Below the pieces are notes generated by a model. It made no database searches. It had not been told where the DNA came from and worked only from the letters and a program-made list of their open reading frames with translations. A program made the position numbers and the translations under genes. Source: Rhyacophila brunnea (taxonomy: Eukaryota > Arthropoda > Insecta > Trichoptera > Rhyacophilidae). From it: a stretch of 64,000 bases of DNA. The stretch lies in NCBI GenBank assembly GCA_022495005.1, contig JAGYXB010000135.1:2294001-2358000 (forward strand), given 5' to 3'. This document shows, in pieces, positions 50,765 through 61,861 of this stretch (its first letter is position 1; every line of letters starts with the position of its first letter).

Positions 50765-50995
50765 GGAATTTATTCCGTAAACTCTGGACTGCGGATGAAT
50801 CTCCGCCGCCCGGAATGTTTCTTAATATGGCGGTTTCCCTTATGTGAAATTTGCGACATCTCCACAAGAATTAATTTATAATGCGTCATGCAAGTCGAAA
50901 ATCTCACACGGAGATTGGTGACTTGGAGGGAAATGGCCGCGAGCATATCAACCGCAACCGCTCTGCTAACAGTATTATGAAATTCCACTCAACCA
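50765..50995. promoter_or_regulatory. candidate regulatory element with tandem Runt-like sites
   Basis: ACCGCAACCGCT (50951-50962) holds two Runx/Runt-like ACCGC words 6 bp apart. A GCCGCCCGG cluster and ATATGGCGG lie nearby. GC-rich island right after hAT copy 2. Confidence 0.28.
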
Positions 50996-51560
50996 CCCTT
51001 CTACCCATCAGTAGCTTGCAAGAGCACTTTTAACATTACTAATAATCACACAATTAATAAATACTAATATTTTTCTCTGAACAAGCACTACGTACTTTAA
51101 CCACAATATATAAAACGTTTCGCATTTAGCTTACAAATATTGACAACGAATTCGCGTCGGGTTTATGAGTCTACTCATTGATGCATTTACTGACTCGTGA
51201 TTTGGATTTTTTGAAATGTAAATGTGCTTTTTTCATGGATAATATTAATTAAATATAAATAAATGATAAACATTTTCAGATATTATATTTTATATCTTAC
51301 TATAAATACTATACTAATGCATTTTATTATTATTTTAATATATCATAATTTATTAAGTTGTTTATGTATTCTTACATTTTGATAATAGTAAATATTGTGT
51401 TTATTTAACTTTATATTATACAACGATATCGTATTACTGTCAAGCACTACATATCAAAACTCTAGTTTTATAAGTAAACAAACTCAAAATTTAAAGGTTT
51501 TGAGGAAACAATACTACCTATTCGATATAGACAAGTATTTTCTTTATAATTAAGCGAAAT

Positions 51561-51946
51561 AATTATAAGATAAAAAGAACTTTTTATTTACAACGTTTTT
51601 AAATTTTCCGTCGAATCATATAAACTTGACTTGACTAGCACGATAAAAAAAATTGTACTTGATAGAAATAATACTGAAATGTCATTTTGACATGTCATAT
51701 TGATTTCCATAGTAACGCACGTATATATTAATAATGTAGTTGCTAGGATCCCAGACCCCTAGCAACCAATAATGGTGTCGAAATAACTTTTAATACAAAA
51801 CAGAATTAACTGAAAATGAATTCAATTCTACTTAAAGATGGCTAAAAGTATTAAAAGAATGCATTGGCATCGTGTTTTGATATATTCTAAAAGTTTCAAA
51901 TGTCTAGCTAGTCGGAAAGTTAGTTAAAAATCGATTGCAAGATTTG
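51561..51946 (+). mobile_element. 0.5-kb repeat family, copy 3 (distal end missing)
   Basis: The segment starts AATTATAAGATAAAAAGAAC and follows the family consensus as far as TCGATTGCAAGATTTG. There it breaks off, just before a LINE remnant on the minus strand. It holds the clearest central inverted repeat of the family, GTTGCTAGG/CCTAGCAAC. Confidence 0.83.
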
Positions 51947-51979
51947 AGATTTGATTTTAGACTAAATAAAAAAACACAT

Positions 51980-52300
51980 TTCCATCAACATTTATTGCGT
52001 TTTATTTCATCGCTCGTGTTATTAGTGTTAATAAAGGACCCTAAATAAACAAATGAGGCCATGGTTTCAAAAGCATCGCCGCCATTGATTATTTGAAGAA
52101 GTGTTATTATCATCTGCTATTATCATCTGTTATTTTCACTGTGCAGAACTGGGATGTATTTTGTTTTACTTTCGTTTATCCGGAGTCCTAAGTTTGTGGA
52201 ACTTAAGGGAAATAAATACCCGTTTCAGGGCTTCTGGGGACCTTTCAATGACATCAATATCGTCGGCATATGCCAATAATTCTATTAATTTATAATCATT
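51980..52300 (-). pseudogene. RTE-like LINE reverse transcriptase core remnant with YADD motif
   Basis: The minus strand reads LLAYADDIDVIERSPEALKR; the YADD active-site codons are at 52259-52270. A stop follows, then in another phase LLQIINGGDAFETMASFVYL and LGSFINTNNTSDEIKRN, the usual YLGS block downstream of YADD in insect LINEs. It is cut off near 51950, where a copy of the 0.5-kb repeat family (51561-51946) also ends, so the two elements abut. Confidence 0.7.
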
Positions 52301-53359
52301 ATATGCTACCTGGAATAATTAAGTTTGTCTACACTTTGTCTGTGTGGTATTGCCTCCCGCGATTATGTCGTTGATATTTTCTTGAAGTAAACGTAAAAGT
52401 AAAGTAAACTCTGAATTATTTTAGAACTACAGAAAGCTTTCTGCTCACCAATAAATAATATATACCTGCTGTATTCTTTAGTTTGATATTATCATGTTAA
52501 GTATTGATAATAATATTTAATATGCTAATATTAAATATTATAAATTCTAAAATCTCTAGTTTTAACACATAATAAAGATTTTATGTCTATTAACAATATT
52601 AATTAGACAAAACTTTTAGGCACAACGCTATTATCTCTTGTATTTAATTTAACTTAAGGCATTTTAAGAGATATTGGGTACTGTAATTATTGCATATTAT
52701 TTAGAATGCCACTGGTCTGTATGGTATTATACAAAACATGCATATTCCTACATTCTCCTTATAATTAAACAACGTAGGGATTTCAGATTATAATTCGGTA
52801 GGGACGAAAATTATCATTAAATTTGGCAACATACCATGAGATATAATATAATACAAGGGTGATATATTATAACCACTGCAATCAGTTGCCCAAAAATATT
52901 AAAGCATATTTTAGAAATTACTGAAAACTTATAAATGATTTATTTTTGTATTAGTACTTATTAGTATTTCTTTCATATTTGCATGCACCATTTATAAATA
53001 AATAAATAAAACTCGCAGTTTTGTATTACATTCATCACCATATTTATCTCAGCGACTGATGCATGAAGGTCTTCCCTTGCTGTTTCCACTATTCAACTCC
53101 AGATGCGTGATATGAGATAAACATTATGCTACAATTCCAAAGCAGGTGTCGTGTTGGCATACAAGAGATTTTTTTTGTATTATATATTTTAATCACTGTG
53201 CAATGTGAAATGTTCAGCGGTTAGATCGATTTTGTAGCAACGCTGCAGTGTGTGAGTGGATTGTCCACGATGATAAAATCCGTGCAACTGTGCTATAATA
53301 ATTCGACTGTGGCAATTTTTTTAGTAGCCAAAATATATGTCTAACCTACATGAAGCGAC

Positions 53360-53505
53360 TCTTGTAAACGTATCAGCCAACAAGGACTGATGTATCAATT
53401 TCCAAATTAGTACGATCTCAATGCTTTTCTCAAAACTCAAAAGTCAAGACCTTTGGATAATGGTCAGGTGGCATGTTTCACAGCTATACAAGAGCACAGG
53501 TAATG
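53360..53505 (-). pseudogene. LINE reverse transcriptase remnant (YxCET block), weak
   Basis: The minus strand gives LPVLLYSCETCHLTIIQRS followed after a stop by SFEKSIEIVL. This resembles the VLLYGCETWxLT...FE block that follows the RT core in many insect LINEs. No further landmark is convincing, although the remnant may continue toward 53040. It is a separate copy from the YADD fragment at 52.0-52.3 kb, because the order of landmarks on the minus strand would be reversed. Confidence 0.45.
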
Positions 53506-54344
53506 GATATTTAAATAATTAAAATTTATATTTAAATATGGTCAGAACACATAGCTTTTAGATAGTTGCTCTCCGCTGGATTCCGGTAATCTATAATTAT
53601 CCAAGATATATAAATACTATCACCAAAAATCCGCCCAAAAATTGATCTCAAGTGGAGAGAGCTTGAGGAGACCTTTATCCAGCATTGAGTTGAAACAGGC
53701 TGACTAATTTTATAAAATATTACGAAGAACTGAAGTACCTAGCCAAGTATAATAACAGAATGTTATAGCAATATGAAGTGTAATCGGAATATCAAATTAA
53801 TTCCTAGATATGAAAAGACACGTTGATATTTCATATGTCTGACTGACTCACAATGAATAATATGTTGCATCCATATCGATCTTTGTCAAATAGTACTGCA
53901 TCCCTTTTTGCGCGTCTGCCAAACAATGCAAAACATCGTGAAAACGGGTATGTATGTAAATTCAAAGTGATAGAAACAGATAGACATGCGACAAGAACGC
54001 GACAATATGAAGTTACCTATGTGCATACACCATGACGTTCCTTACCTACCAAGTAAATAATAATTCAACTTGAAGTTACTGTGTAAAGGATGATCTTATT
54101 TGAGTAACTGTTAACTCATAATTATATGAAGTAGTGATGAGTAGGGGAGCACTATTAATTTTTATTTCGTTATAAAATATTATTATATTTATATTTCGAA
54201 TGATAACGATTATTTTACGTATTATTTATTAAATATTAATATCTGTGATTATTGTTCGTTTTTTAGATTTTAGTAACGGTCTCCAAATTTCGGTATGATT
54301 TTTTCTTTAGATTTATATCAATTCAATTAAAATATTCTATATAT

Positions 54345-54525
54345 CAATTGGTAAACACACAATTGCGCGAATTGAGTAAATGCCGGTTTGAGATCCGTTG
54401 AGCGTCGTATTTTTTCAAAAGATTTCTTCTATTAGGTAAACATATATTTGAGGTGTTTTCAAATTACGTATGTTCAATAAAGAATATTATATTCTCAAAT
54501 AGTATGGATTATTCGTTGAATAAAC
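54345..54525 (+). repeat. tRNA-like repeat of the inverted-arm family, 5'-eroded
   Basis: A degenerate tRNA-like head (CAATTGGTAAACAC, GGTTTGAGATCCGTTGAGCG) is followed by TTTTTTCAAAAGATTTCTTC, GAGGTGTTTTCAAATTACGT, ATGTTCAATAAAGAATATT and ATTATTCGTTGAATAAA. This is the most complete right arm in the window. Confidence 0.65.
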
Positions 54526-54950
54526 AAACAGTTTATTATATTATTATTTTCGAATATCTTTGGCCGATGTACTCGAATACATATGTCAACAAATTCCAGT
54601 GCCTGCGATTTGTATTTTTTCTTCTTCACTTACATCTTTATTCTCTTTTGAATGACTGATAGTGAAAACGATATCTTCAACCCCGTATCAAATATATCAT
54701 GTTTCAATCCCTATACGATGTTTTTAATGACATTTTCAAAATCTTGTACGTATACCAATATTAACATATTATTTGATAATTTTCAAAAATCGAAATAAAA
54801 ATATTGAAACCTTATTCTATCATATATATTATAATCTGCAAACTGGATAATCGAGAGAGATTTCTGTGTGTTGTTTCTTTTTTAAAATATATTTTTAAAT
54901 ATTTAGAAATCGTGATGCTTATTGATATCAAAATTATTATTATTAGACCA

Positions 54951-55020
54951 TCTCCGATCCTAATAAGATCACAGTAGGAACAGATTTTTGTTTTTACGGG
55001 AAATGGATTTCACATTATTA
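54951..55020 (-). repeat. SINE 3' body fragment
   Basis: On the plus strand GACCATCTCCGATCCTAATA, AGATTTTTGTTTTTACGGG and AAATGGATTTCA match 34965-35040 with few differences. The tRNA-like head is absent. Confidence 0.6.
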
Positions 55021-57619
55021 AAAAACGTTCCTAGTGCTATTTTCATTGTGAGATAACTGATCGAATGTTACTTTTAGCTCTTGAATTGTTTGTAGATTGT
55101 TAGCATAAATCATTTGCTTATTGCAAATAAAAAAAACTCGAAAGATGTTGAATCGTAAGATCTATACAACCAATTGCTGTCACCAGACTAAGTGATAGCA
55201 CAATGAGAAGATTCAAAACATTAGAATCAGAGTTACTATGGCCATGTAACGCTGTTATGGTGGAAGCAAGTATGTATTCTTGGTCCATATCGTCCAGTTA
55301 ATGTGATAAAAAATCGCTTACCATGCCAGCCAAACCAAGTAGGACACGGCACATACTTGTTGCATGGTTGTATTTATAAAACTGGAAATGTCTTCATTAT
55401 AATATATATTTATGTTTGTATTTTGTTTTATCATGGTTTTTTGCATAGTATTTTCTTATTATCGTCTTTTTTGATATTGATATTAAACAACCGTCACGAG
55501 CTAAAATAAACTGTACAGTTATTAAAATATTATACTGATTTTAACCTGGTCTTCTCTAGTAGGTACCTACAATAATATTTAATATCTGATAATACCACAT
55601 ATTTACTGACATCCTGATTAGTATTACTACTTACGAACTTTTTACAGTAATGCAGTAGTATGCATCATAATATAGATGAGCTTTGTATATATTTTATCTT
55701 GGGAGATTATAGTTACACCTCGAATAGTATAATTTAAAAATATTGTAAAATTATTTTTTTATTTCCAAGACGCATCCACAACGAGGTACCTACTTCAAAA
55801 TGCTTTGTTACCGTCTGACATAATAATCAGTATTTTATAAATTAAATAATGAAATAAACCCATAAAACAACCGTGAAAATATTGTAAATACTAAGTGACT
55901 TAATAATTTATCACTCATTAAGTATCTTTAATCTCTTAAAGATATTATTTAGTTATCATTTCTATAAACTTTTTGATTATTTTATGCATAATCAGACTTC
56001 TCAATGATATAAAATCATTTTTTCATTAAATCATTTCAAAAACATAAGCACATGCTATTTGGGTGGTATATAATATACTATTTTAAAAAGTACGTACTTA
56101 CCTGCATTCGTTTTTTTTAATAACTTCTTATTTAATATACTCGTACTTATTCTTTTTTCACAAAGAGACTTTTGTATTCCTATTTCAAAAGATATTTTTA
56201 AGACTCATTGTTAAAAAGAGGTTCTTTTCTATTTTCTGAGTGCTTTATTAACATAGCTATCATTTAAGCATTGCATCTACTGTCACTATCGAAAATCTTC
56301 GATTATCCCGTTTCATTTAAGTCTCCCCATCCCATTTTCGTACATAAAAATGCAAACCAACTTGAACATAAATGCAAAATAAAGAAAGCAGAACGAGAAA
56401 AGGGAAGCATTTAGATATAAAAAAGCCATCCAAGTTTACTGCTGGATTTATCTCTTTTTATATTCATAAGAAAAGAAAGTTATTCCAATAGGTATTGTAT
56501 TTGCAGGTAGGCGGGGTATTTGTTGGATACTTGCAGTTGGAAAGAAAATCAGGTACGATCGTTCATTCACCCCACCTCCTGTGGCCTTTTTTTCTTTCTT
56601 GGAAGCGTTTTACTTACCCCCGGCCCTTACAGTTTTTCTGCTCCCTATGCCTCGGGCACCCGCTGCCTCATTACCCTTATCGTGGAATAGAGATGTAAGA
56701 TTTTGCGCCGGTTCTGAAATCTCTGAAATTTCTCACCACGCGCGCGGGTCGGGTCCTACGTAAAGTTTCAAAGTGGGATGTTTTAATATTTAAATTTTCA
56801 TTTTATGGGACAATTATTCAGCGTAGATTGAGTTTCTTTGACTTTTAGAGTATAGAATATTTAAGCTGAATTCTTGTAATAAACCAGAGTATCATGAATA
56901 TTATAACAATTTAATAATGAAATTTCATATTTCTTTTCCCTAAGAAGTTAACTTCCTCGAATCACTTTCAAATATTAATCATTTAATTAGATAAGTATTT
57001 CACTACCTTACTATTTAAATGTAATTAAAATTATTAATACACTAAGACTTAAAGATATTAAGGTATTTGCTTCATATTATATTTATAATTTATAAAATAT
57101 ATATTGACGTGGAATCTAGTACTCCGAAATCAATAAGTAAGAAGCATTTATATGTATTTAAATAATTATTACACAATACTTACATCTATTTATAATAAAA
57201 TATTATTATCTAACTAAATCATATTCAACGATAACTATTATGAATAAACGTTGCAAGCTTTAGGTTTCCTGCTAGCTAGCGGATATGTGGAGGTATTAAC
57301 TATTTTATGGTAAAGAATAGTGGACATTTTTACTTAGATTTTAATATTACATAAAAGCAGAATATTATATCCTTATTAGTAGATAACTAATTTGTAAATA
57401 AGTTTATAAAAATTAGCTTGCACACTCCACATGAACTCGTATAACAAAACAATGACATTCATTCGTTTTGAATATCTCTTATCGAATATTCAGTAGAAAT
57501 AATGTATTTAAAAAATTAAAATATGGCGTGATCGAAAATATTACATAATGTATCATGTATCACATACCTAAAACCGCTTATAATTTTAATAGTAAAAATA
57601 TATATAAATTTATTATAAA

Positions 57620-57960
57620 TAAACATAATTTTAAAATATCTCAGAAAAAAGCCTAATAGAAAAATCTTTTTTGAAAAAAAATGACTTGATTAAAACTGGA
57701 TTCGTAAATTGCATCACGAAACCTAGGTTTAACACACAAAACCCAATTTGAACTTTGATTAGCATTTTCATGTAAGAACTACTAGTTAAATTCGCCATAA
57801 TTAAGTATGATGCCCGAAACTTAATAATTTGTAAAGCATATTGGCGCTAATCCAGTGGTTACAGGTTTAAGTCCCATCAGGCGTCGTATTTTTTCATTAA
57901 GGTTTTTTTTTCTGGTAGGTATATATCTTAGGTGTTGTCAAATTATGTATATTCAATATA
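57620..57960 (+). repeat. tRNA-like repeat of the inverted-arm family, second copy
   Basis: It shares CATGTAAGAACTACTAGTTA and TGCCCG..ACTTAATAATTTG with the copy at 6455, then GTTTAAGTCCCATCAGGCG. The left arm (AGAAAAATCTTTTTTGAAAA) and the right arm (TTTTTTCATTAAGGTTTTTT) are imperfect inverted repeats. The left arm also holds a degraded T-arm-like GCAATTTACGAATCC on the minus strand. Confidence 0.65.
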
Positions 57961-58689
57961 TTATTACGGTTTATTAGTTTATTTTAAGTTGTGGGCAATG
58001 AGAGTAAATTAAACGAATAAATTTAATGTTCTGTGAAATTCACTAATAATATTAATATTTTGTAAAGATGTGGCGGCTACTTCGCATTTTTAATAATATT
58101 TTTAACAGTTGTTTTACAAGATTTTACAAAAATATAAAGATAAGTTAGATGACGCCTCTTCGCTCGAAATGTGTCTCAAACATTGGTCTTTTTTCGCCAA
58201 AGTCTTGCTTTATTTTCTCCATTTGACAATATCATAATATTTCAGCGAAGTTGATGTTAAAAAGATGCACGAAAACAGACAGTTTCGTTGTGTAAATTGT
58301 AGCGCGACACGCGGTCCATTTAGTAAACCATTAAGATTCCGGCTGACAGTTACAGATAGATGAATTCACATTTTACCGACGTGACACACCAGGATATTCA
58401 CAACGAAAGTTTGTTTTGTTTTTTACGCATAAGTGTTTTTTTCAGTATACTGCTTTACTCCCCAAGTTCGTCTATTCTTTCCATTGGCCACATGTAAATT
58501 GTACGAAAACACTTGTTCAAGTCTATGATATATTTACAGCAGAAGAGCATAATTATCTGACAGTCTTATCATAATGAGGAAGAACTAAACCGGGTTGAAT
58601 TTTTTCTTCTTCTATTTCGATATTATCAATTTTGATTTCATGTAATACTTGAGCAGACATATCGAAACTGTACAGGAGAGGTTGTGATC

Positions 58690-59065
58690 AAGAAATCACG
58701 ATAAATAATCAGAGCTAATCTCGAATCTCAATAAATAAATTTTCCAAAATTTCTAGAATTCTCATTTTTTGAGAAATCATACATGAGATTCTCGAGAAAT
58801 CAAGAAATTCTTAGTCTAAGAAAATTTGATTCTTCGTTATTTTTTTTTTGCTGAAATAACTAAAAAATCATAGCCTCGATTTCTGATTCTGAATAGAATT
58901 TCTGAAATATCCAGGTAAAAAAAAATAGTTAGAAAAACCAAAAAAGGTCTCGACTTTCGAGAGATTAATCTCGAATTCTTGAGATAACATATTATTTTCT
59001 TGATTTCGAGAATTTTCGATTCTTAAGAAATGAAAAATGTCGAGAAATCATGGGCATATTTAATT
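58690..59065. repeat. cryptically repetitive GAGAAATC / GATTTCTC region
   Basis: Short words of the type GAGAAATC, TCTCGAGAA and AAGAAATTC, in both orientations, recur many times over about 375 bp. Much of the segment is therefore self-complementary. Weakly matching ends suggest a decayed transposon, but no boundary is defensible. Confidence 0.5.
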
Positions 59066-59256
59066 GTATCCGTAAGTATTGTTTAACTAATGGGAAAAAA
59101 AACTTTGAGCAGGTAGATTGGTCGCTCTCAAGGAATCTAAATTATTTTTTCAAATTCTTTCTGTACAAAACTAGCAAGAGCTCATTTTTACGAATATTTT
59201 GACACCAATATCACGAAATGTCGAACTTTTGACTTATTGCCATTCATTACTGGGCC

Positions 59257-59274
59257 ATATATATATATATATAT
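59257..59274. repeat. (AT)n microsatellite
   Basis: Nine AT units. Confidence 0.9.
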
Positions 59275-59387
59275 TATAGAGTACCAAGGTAAAACTATTT
59301 ATTCAATTATAATTCTAAAAAATCTTTATATTATGTCGCTTAACAATCTTGGTACAATTGCTGAAAAATCAACATTATTGGATAGTT

Positions 59388-59882
59388 TTACTACGTTTTT
59401 ATTAGCTCGTATTCTTGTTTGTCCAGTACAATTTTTTTCTTGTTTGTCCAAGATATATATTGGACATCTAAAGATTTTTAACTAACTTCCCGACTTGACA
59501 TTTGAAACTTTTAGAATATATCAGAACACGACGACAATGCTTTCTTTTAATACTTTTAGCCATCTTTAAACAGAATTATATTCATTTTCAGTTAATTCTG
59601 TTTTGTATGGAAAGTTATTTTGGAAAAAAATCGTAAAAAGTAAAACACTATTATTGGTTTTTAAGGGGGTCCTAGCAACTTAATTATTAATATATACGTG
59701 CGTTACTATGGAAATCAATATGAAATGTCAAAATGACATTTCAGTATTCTATATTTATTCAGTATTTCTATCAAGTACACAAAAAATATTTATTAATAGG
59801 TACATAGAATTGTCAAGTTTATATGATTTAACAGAAAATTTAAAAATGTGGTAAGTATATAAAATTCTTTTTATCTTGTAAT
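59388..59882 (-). mobile_element. 0.5-kb repeat family, copy 4
   Basis: The orientation is that of copy 2: left end TACTACGTTTTTATTAGCTC, right end TTTTATCTTGTAAT. It includes AAATGTCAAAATGACATTT, a 19-bp palindromic block at the family centre, and GCGTTACTATGGAAATC. A short insertion near 59440-59460 repeats the word TTGTCCA. Confidence 0.85.
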
Positions 59883-60039
59883 TATTTCACTTATTTTCAC
59901 CAATCCCGCGATTCCAGGAACAGAATCCTGATCGAAAATAACTATTCCTAAAACGCAGTAATTGACAATTCTTTCTAAGATAAAATTCATAGATACTACG
60001 ATGTGTATTGTAAAGTTTCTCTATTTTCTTTGGTTCATG

Positions 60040-60190
60040 CTATGACAATGCACATTGCACGTGCACTTTGGGCGGCAGCGGGAGACGGTTGTGCAGCCGT
60101 GGCCCAGCAGGGCGGTGCATTAATCACCTGTCAGTCAGCTGTTGCGCTCGCTCCGAACTGTCCTCGCCTTTTAAGTTACTCAACAGAGCG
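60040..60190. promoter_or_regulatory. candidate regulatory element with E-box pair
   Basis: CACCTG (60125-60130) and CAGCTG (60136-60141) lie 5 bp apart in a GC-rich block that also has GCACGTGC near 60058 and GGCGGCAGCGGG. No gene is recognised. Confidence 0.3.
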
Positions 60191-60445
60191 AATCGCAAAT
60201 GTTCCAACATAAGTTTTATGAATATTTTTGCATAATAACTCTGGAAACTATCAAAAAATGTTCTGTATAAAATTTCTTACGTTGCCATATTATCTGAATC
60301 AGGGTAAATATATTATTTTATATACCGTGATTGCAATTATGTGATATTAAATTTCATTTTACCATTTAAGGGTTTAGAAATATCACAGTTATCACAAATG
60401 TGTATACTTTTAAGCAGATTTATAAGTACGTATATTTAATCTATT

Positions 60446-60565
60446 ACAAGAACCCAATGGGTTGGACGAATGGCTAATAACTATAGGTCGTTAAAAGTCT
60501 CTTAATACAACCTTTGCTCTGTGGAAACTTACACGATCTGTTTAGAATTGAACATGGTAATTTAC
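60446..60565 (+). repeat. dispersed repeat pair, copy 2
   Basis: ACCCAATGGGTTGGACGAAT, TCTCTTAATACAACC and GAACATGGTAATTTAC align with 36434-36570. It lies just upstream of the LINE remnant at 60585, which is in the opposite orientation. Confidence 0.5.
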
Positions 60566-60584
60566 TTCACTTATTTTTCAAATG

Positions 60585-60965
60585 CTGAATTATCTGATCA
60601 TCATTATTAGCCGGGCTCGATCCACTGCTGAATTGAAGCCTCCCCTTAGCTCTTTCCATTCTTCTCAATCCCTAGTTCTTCGCTGCTACGTACATCTACC
60701 GAACTTTATGAGTTCGTCTATCCAGCGGGTTGTAGGGCGTCCCTGTAGGCGTTTAGTGCTCCTTCGTTACCACTGTATGGCGGCATTTGTCCGTCGGTTG
60801 TCCACTCACCGAGTGACATGTACAGCCTTTTGCCATCTCATATACTTAGCGACCTTTATAACGTCGTGTACTCTTGTATGTTTACTTAACCATTGGTTTA
60901 TTTTGTGATCTTTACTCATTATGCCCAACATGTACCTTTACACACCAAGTTGCGCAACACATTTT
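60585..60965 (-). pseudogene. RTE-like LINE ORF2 C-terminus, degenerate
   Basis: Translation of the minus strand in one frame, with stops, gives landmarks of the C-terminal region found in many insect endonuclease/reverse transcriptase LINEs: MLGIMSKDHKIN, then VHDVIKVAKYMRWQKAVHV, then RLQGRPTTRWIDELIKF. The last is the common GRPxxRWxDD-type block. A degraded tail runs to about 60585. Several stops and a degenerate final stretch show the copy is dead. The RT core is absent, so this is a 5'-truncated or eroded insertion. The RTE assignment is by resemblance to this widespread insect family and was not tested by alignment. Confidence 0.7.
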
Positions 60966-61354
60966 TTTTTAGTTCTCTTACATTAATAGACCATGTTCAC
61001 AATATCACATATATTTGGATTTAATTTGAATCGTCATAAATTTAAAACTCATATATTGCACTAAATTAAATAAATGATTGATAAACGATTATATTATATT
61101 AATTGTAGCAACCAAAATATTATGTACAGTGTCAGTACCTACGTAATAATCGGTTATGTTATAATCTTATACATAGCTTATATTGGCAGAAAGATTTAAG
61201 ATATAAAAAAATAATTATTTATTTAATATGGTAAATTCGTTAATTTGGATGGAGTAATCAGAAAAACCGAATTATATCAGTCAGACGTAGTATGATGTCA
61301 ATAAATAAGATCTATATAAATGGTAAATTTATGTTGATGAGTTGATAAAAAATA

Positions 61355-61861
61355 ATTACAGGATAAAAAGAACTTTTTATATACCACGTTTTTAAATTAT
61401 CTGTTGAATCATATAAACTTGACAATTATTTTATGTATTAATAAATAATTTTTTTTTACTTGATAGAAATAGGTACCTACTGAATAAATATTATAAAATA
61501 CTGAGATGTCATTTTGACATTTCATATTGATTTCCATAGTAACGCACGTATATAATAATAATTTATAAAACGTATTAATAATTTAGTTGCTAGAACCATC
61601 TCCTTAGCAACCAATAATAGTATTTTACTTTTTACGGATTTCTTCCGAAATAACTTTTCATACAAAACAGAATAAACTGAAAATAAATTCAATTCTACTT
61701 AAAGATGGCTAAAAGTATTATTGGCATCGTGTTCTGATATATTGTAAAAGTTTCAAATGTCTAGCTAGTCGGGAATTTCGTTAAAAATTGATTGCAAGAT
61801 TTGTACTGAATAAACAACCACCGGACAAACAAGAATACGAGCTAAGAAAAACGTGGTAAAA
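61355..61861 (+). mobile_element. 0.5-kb repeat family, copy 5 (longest)
   Basis: It runs from ATTACAGGATAAAAAGAAC to GCTAAGAAAAACGTGGTAAA. It contains GATGTCATTTTGACATTTC, TTTCCATAGTAACGCACG, GTTGCTAGAACC...TTAGCAACC and CTAGCTAGTCGGGAA. At 507 bp it is the best full-length reference for the family. There are no ORFs of note. Confidence 0.85.

Larger units (their letters stand above)
53506..57619. other. AT-rich non-coding DNA
   Basis: Apart from the tRNA-like repeat at 54345 and the SINE fragment at 54951, a GC-richer patch at 56500-56765 carries overlapping ORFs of 60-67 codons that resemble no known protein. Confidence 0.5.
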
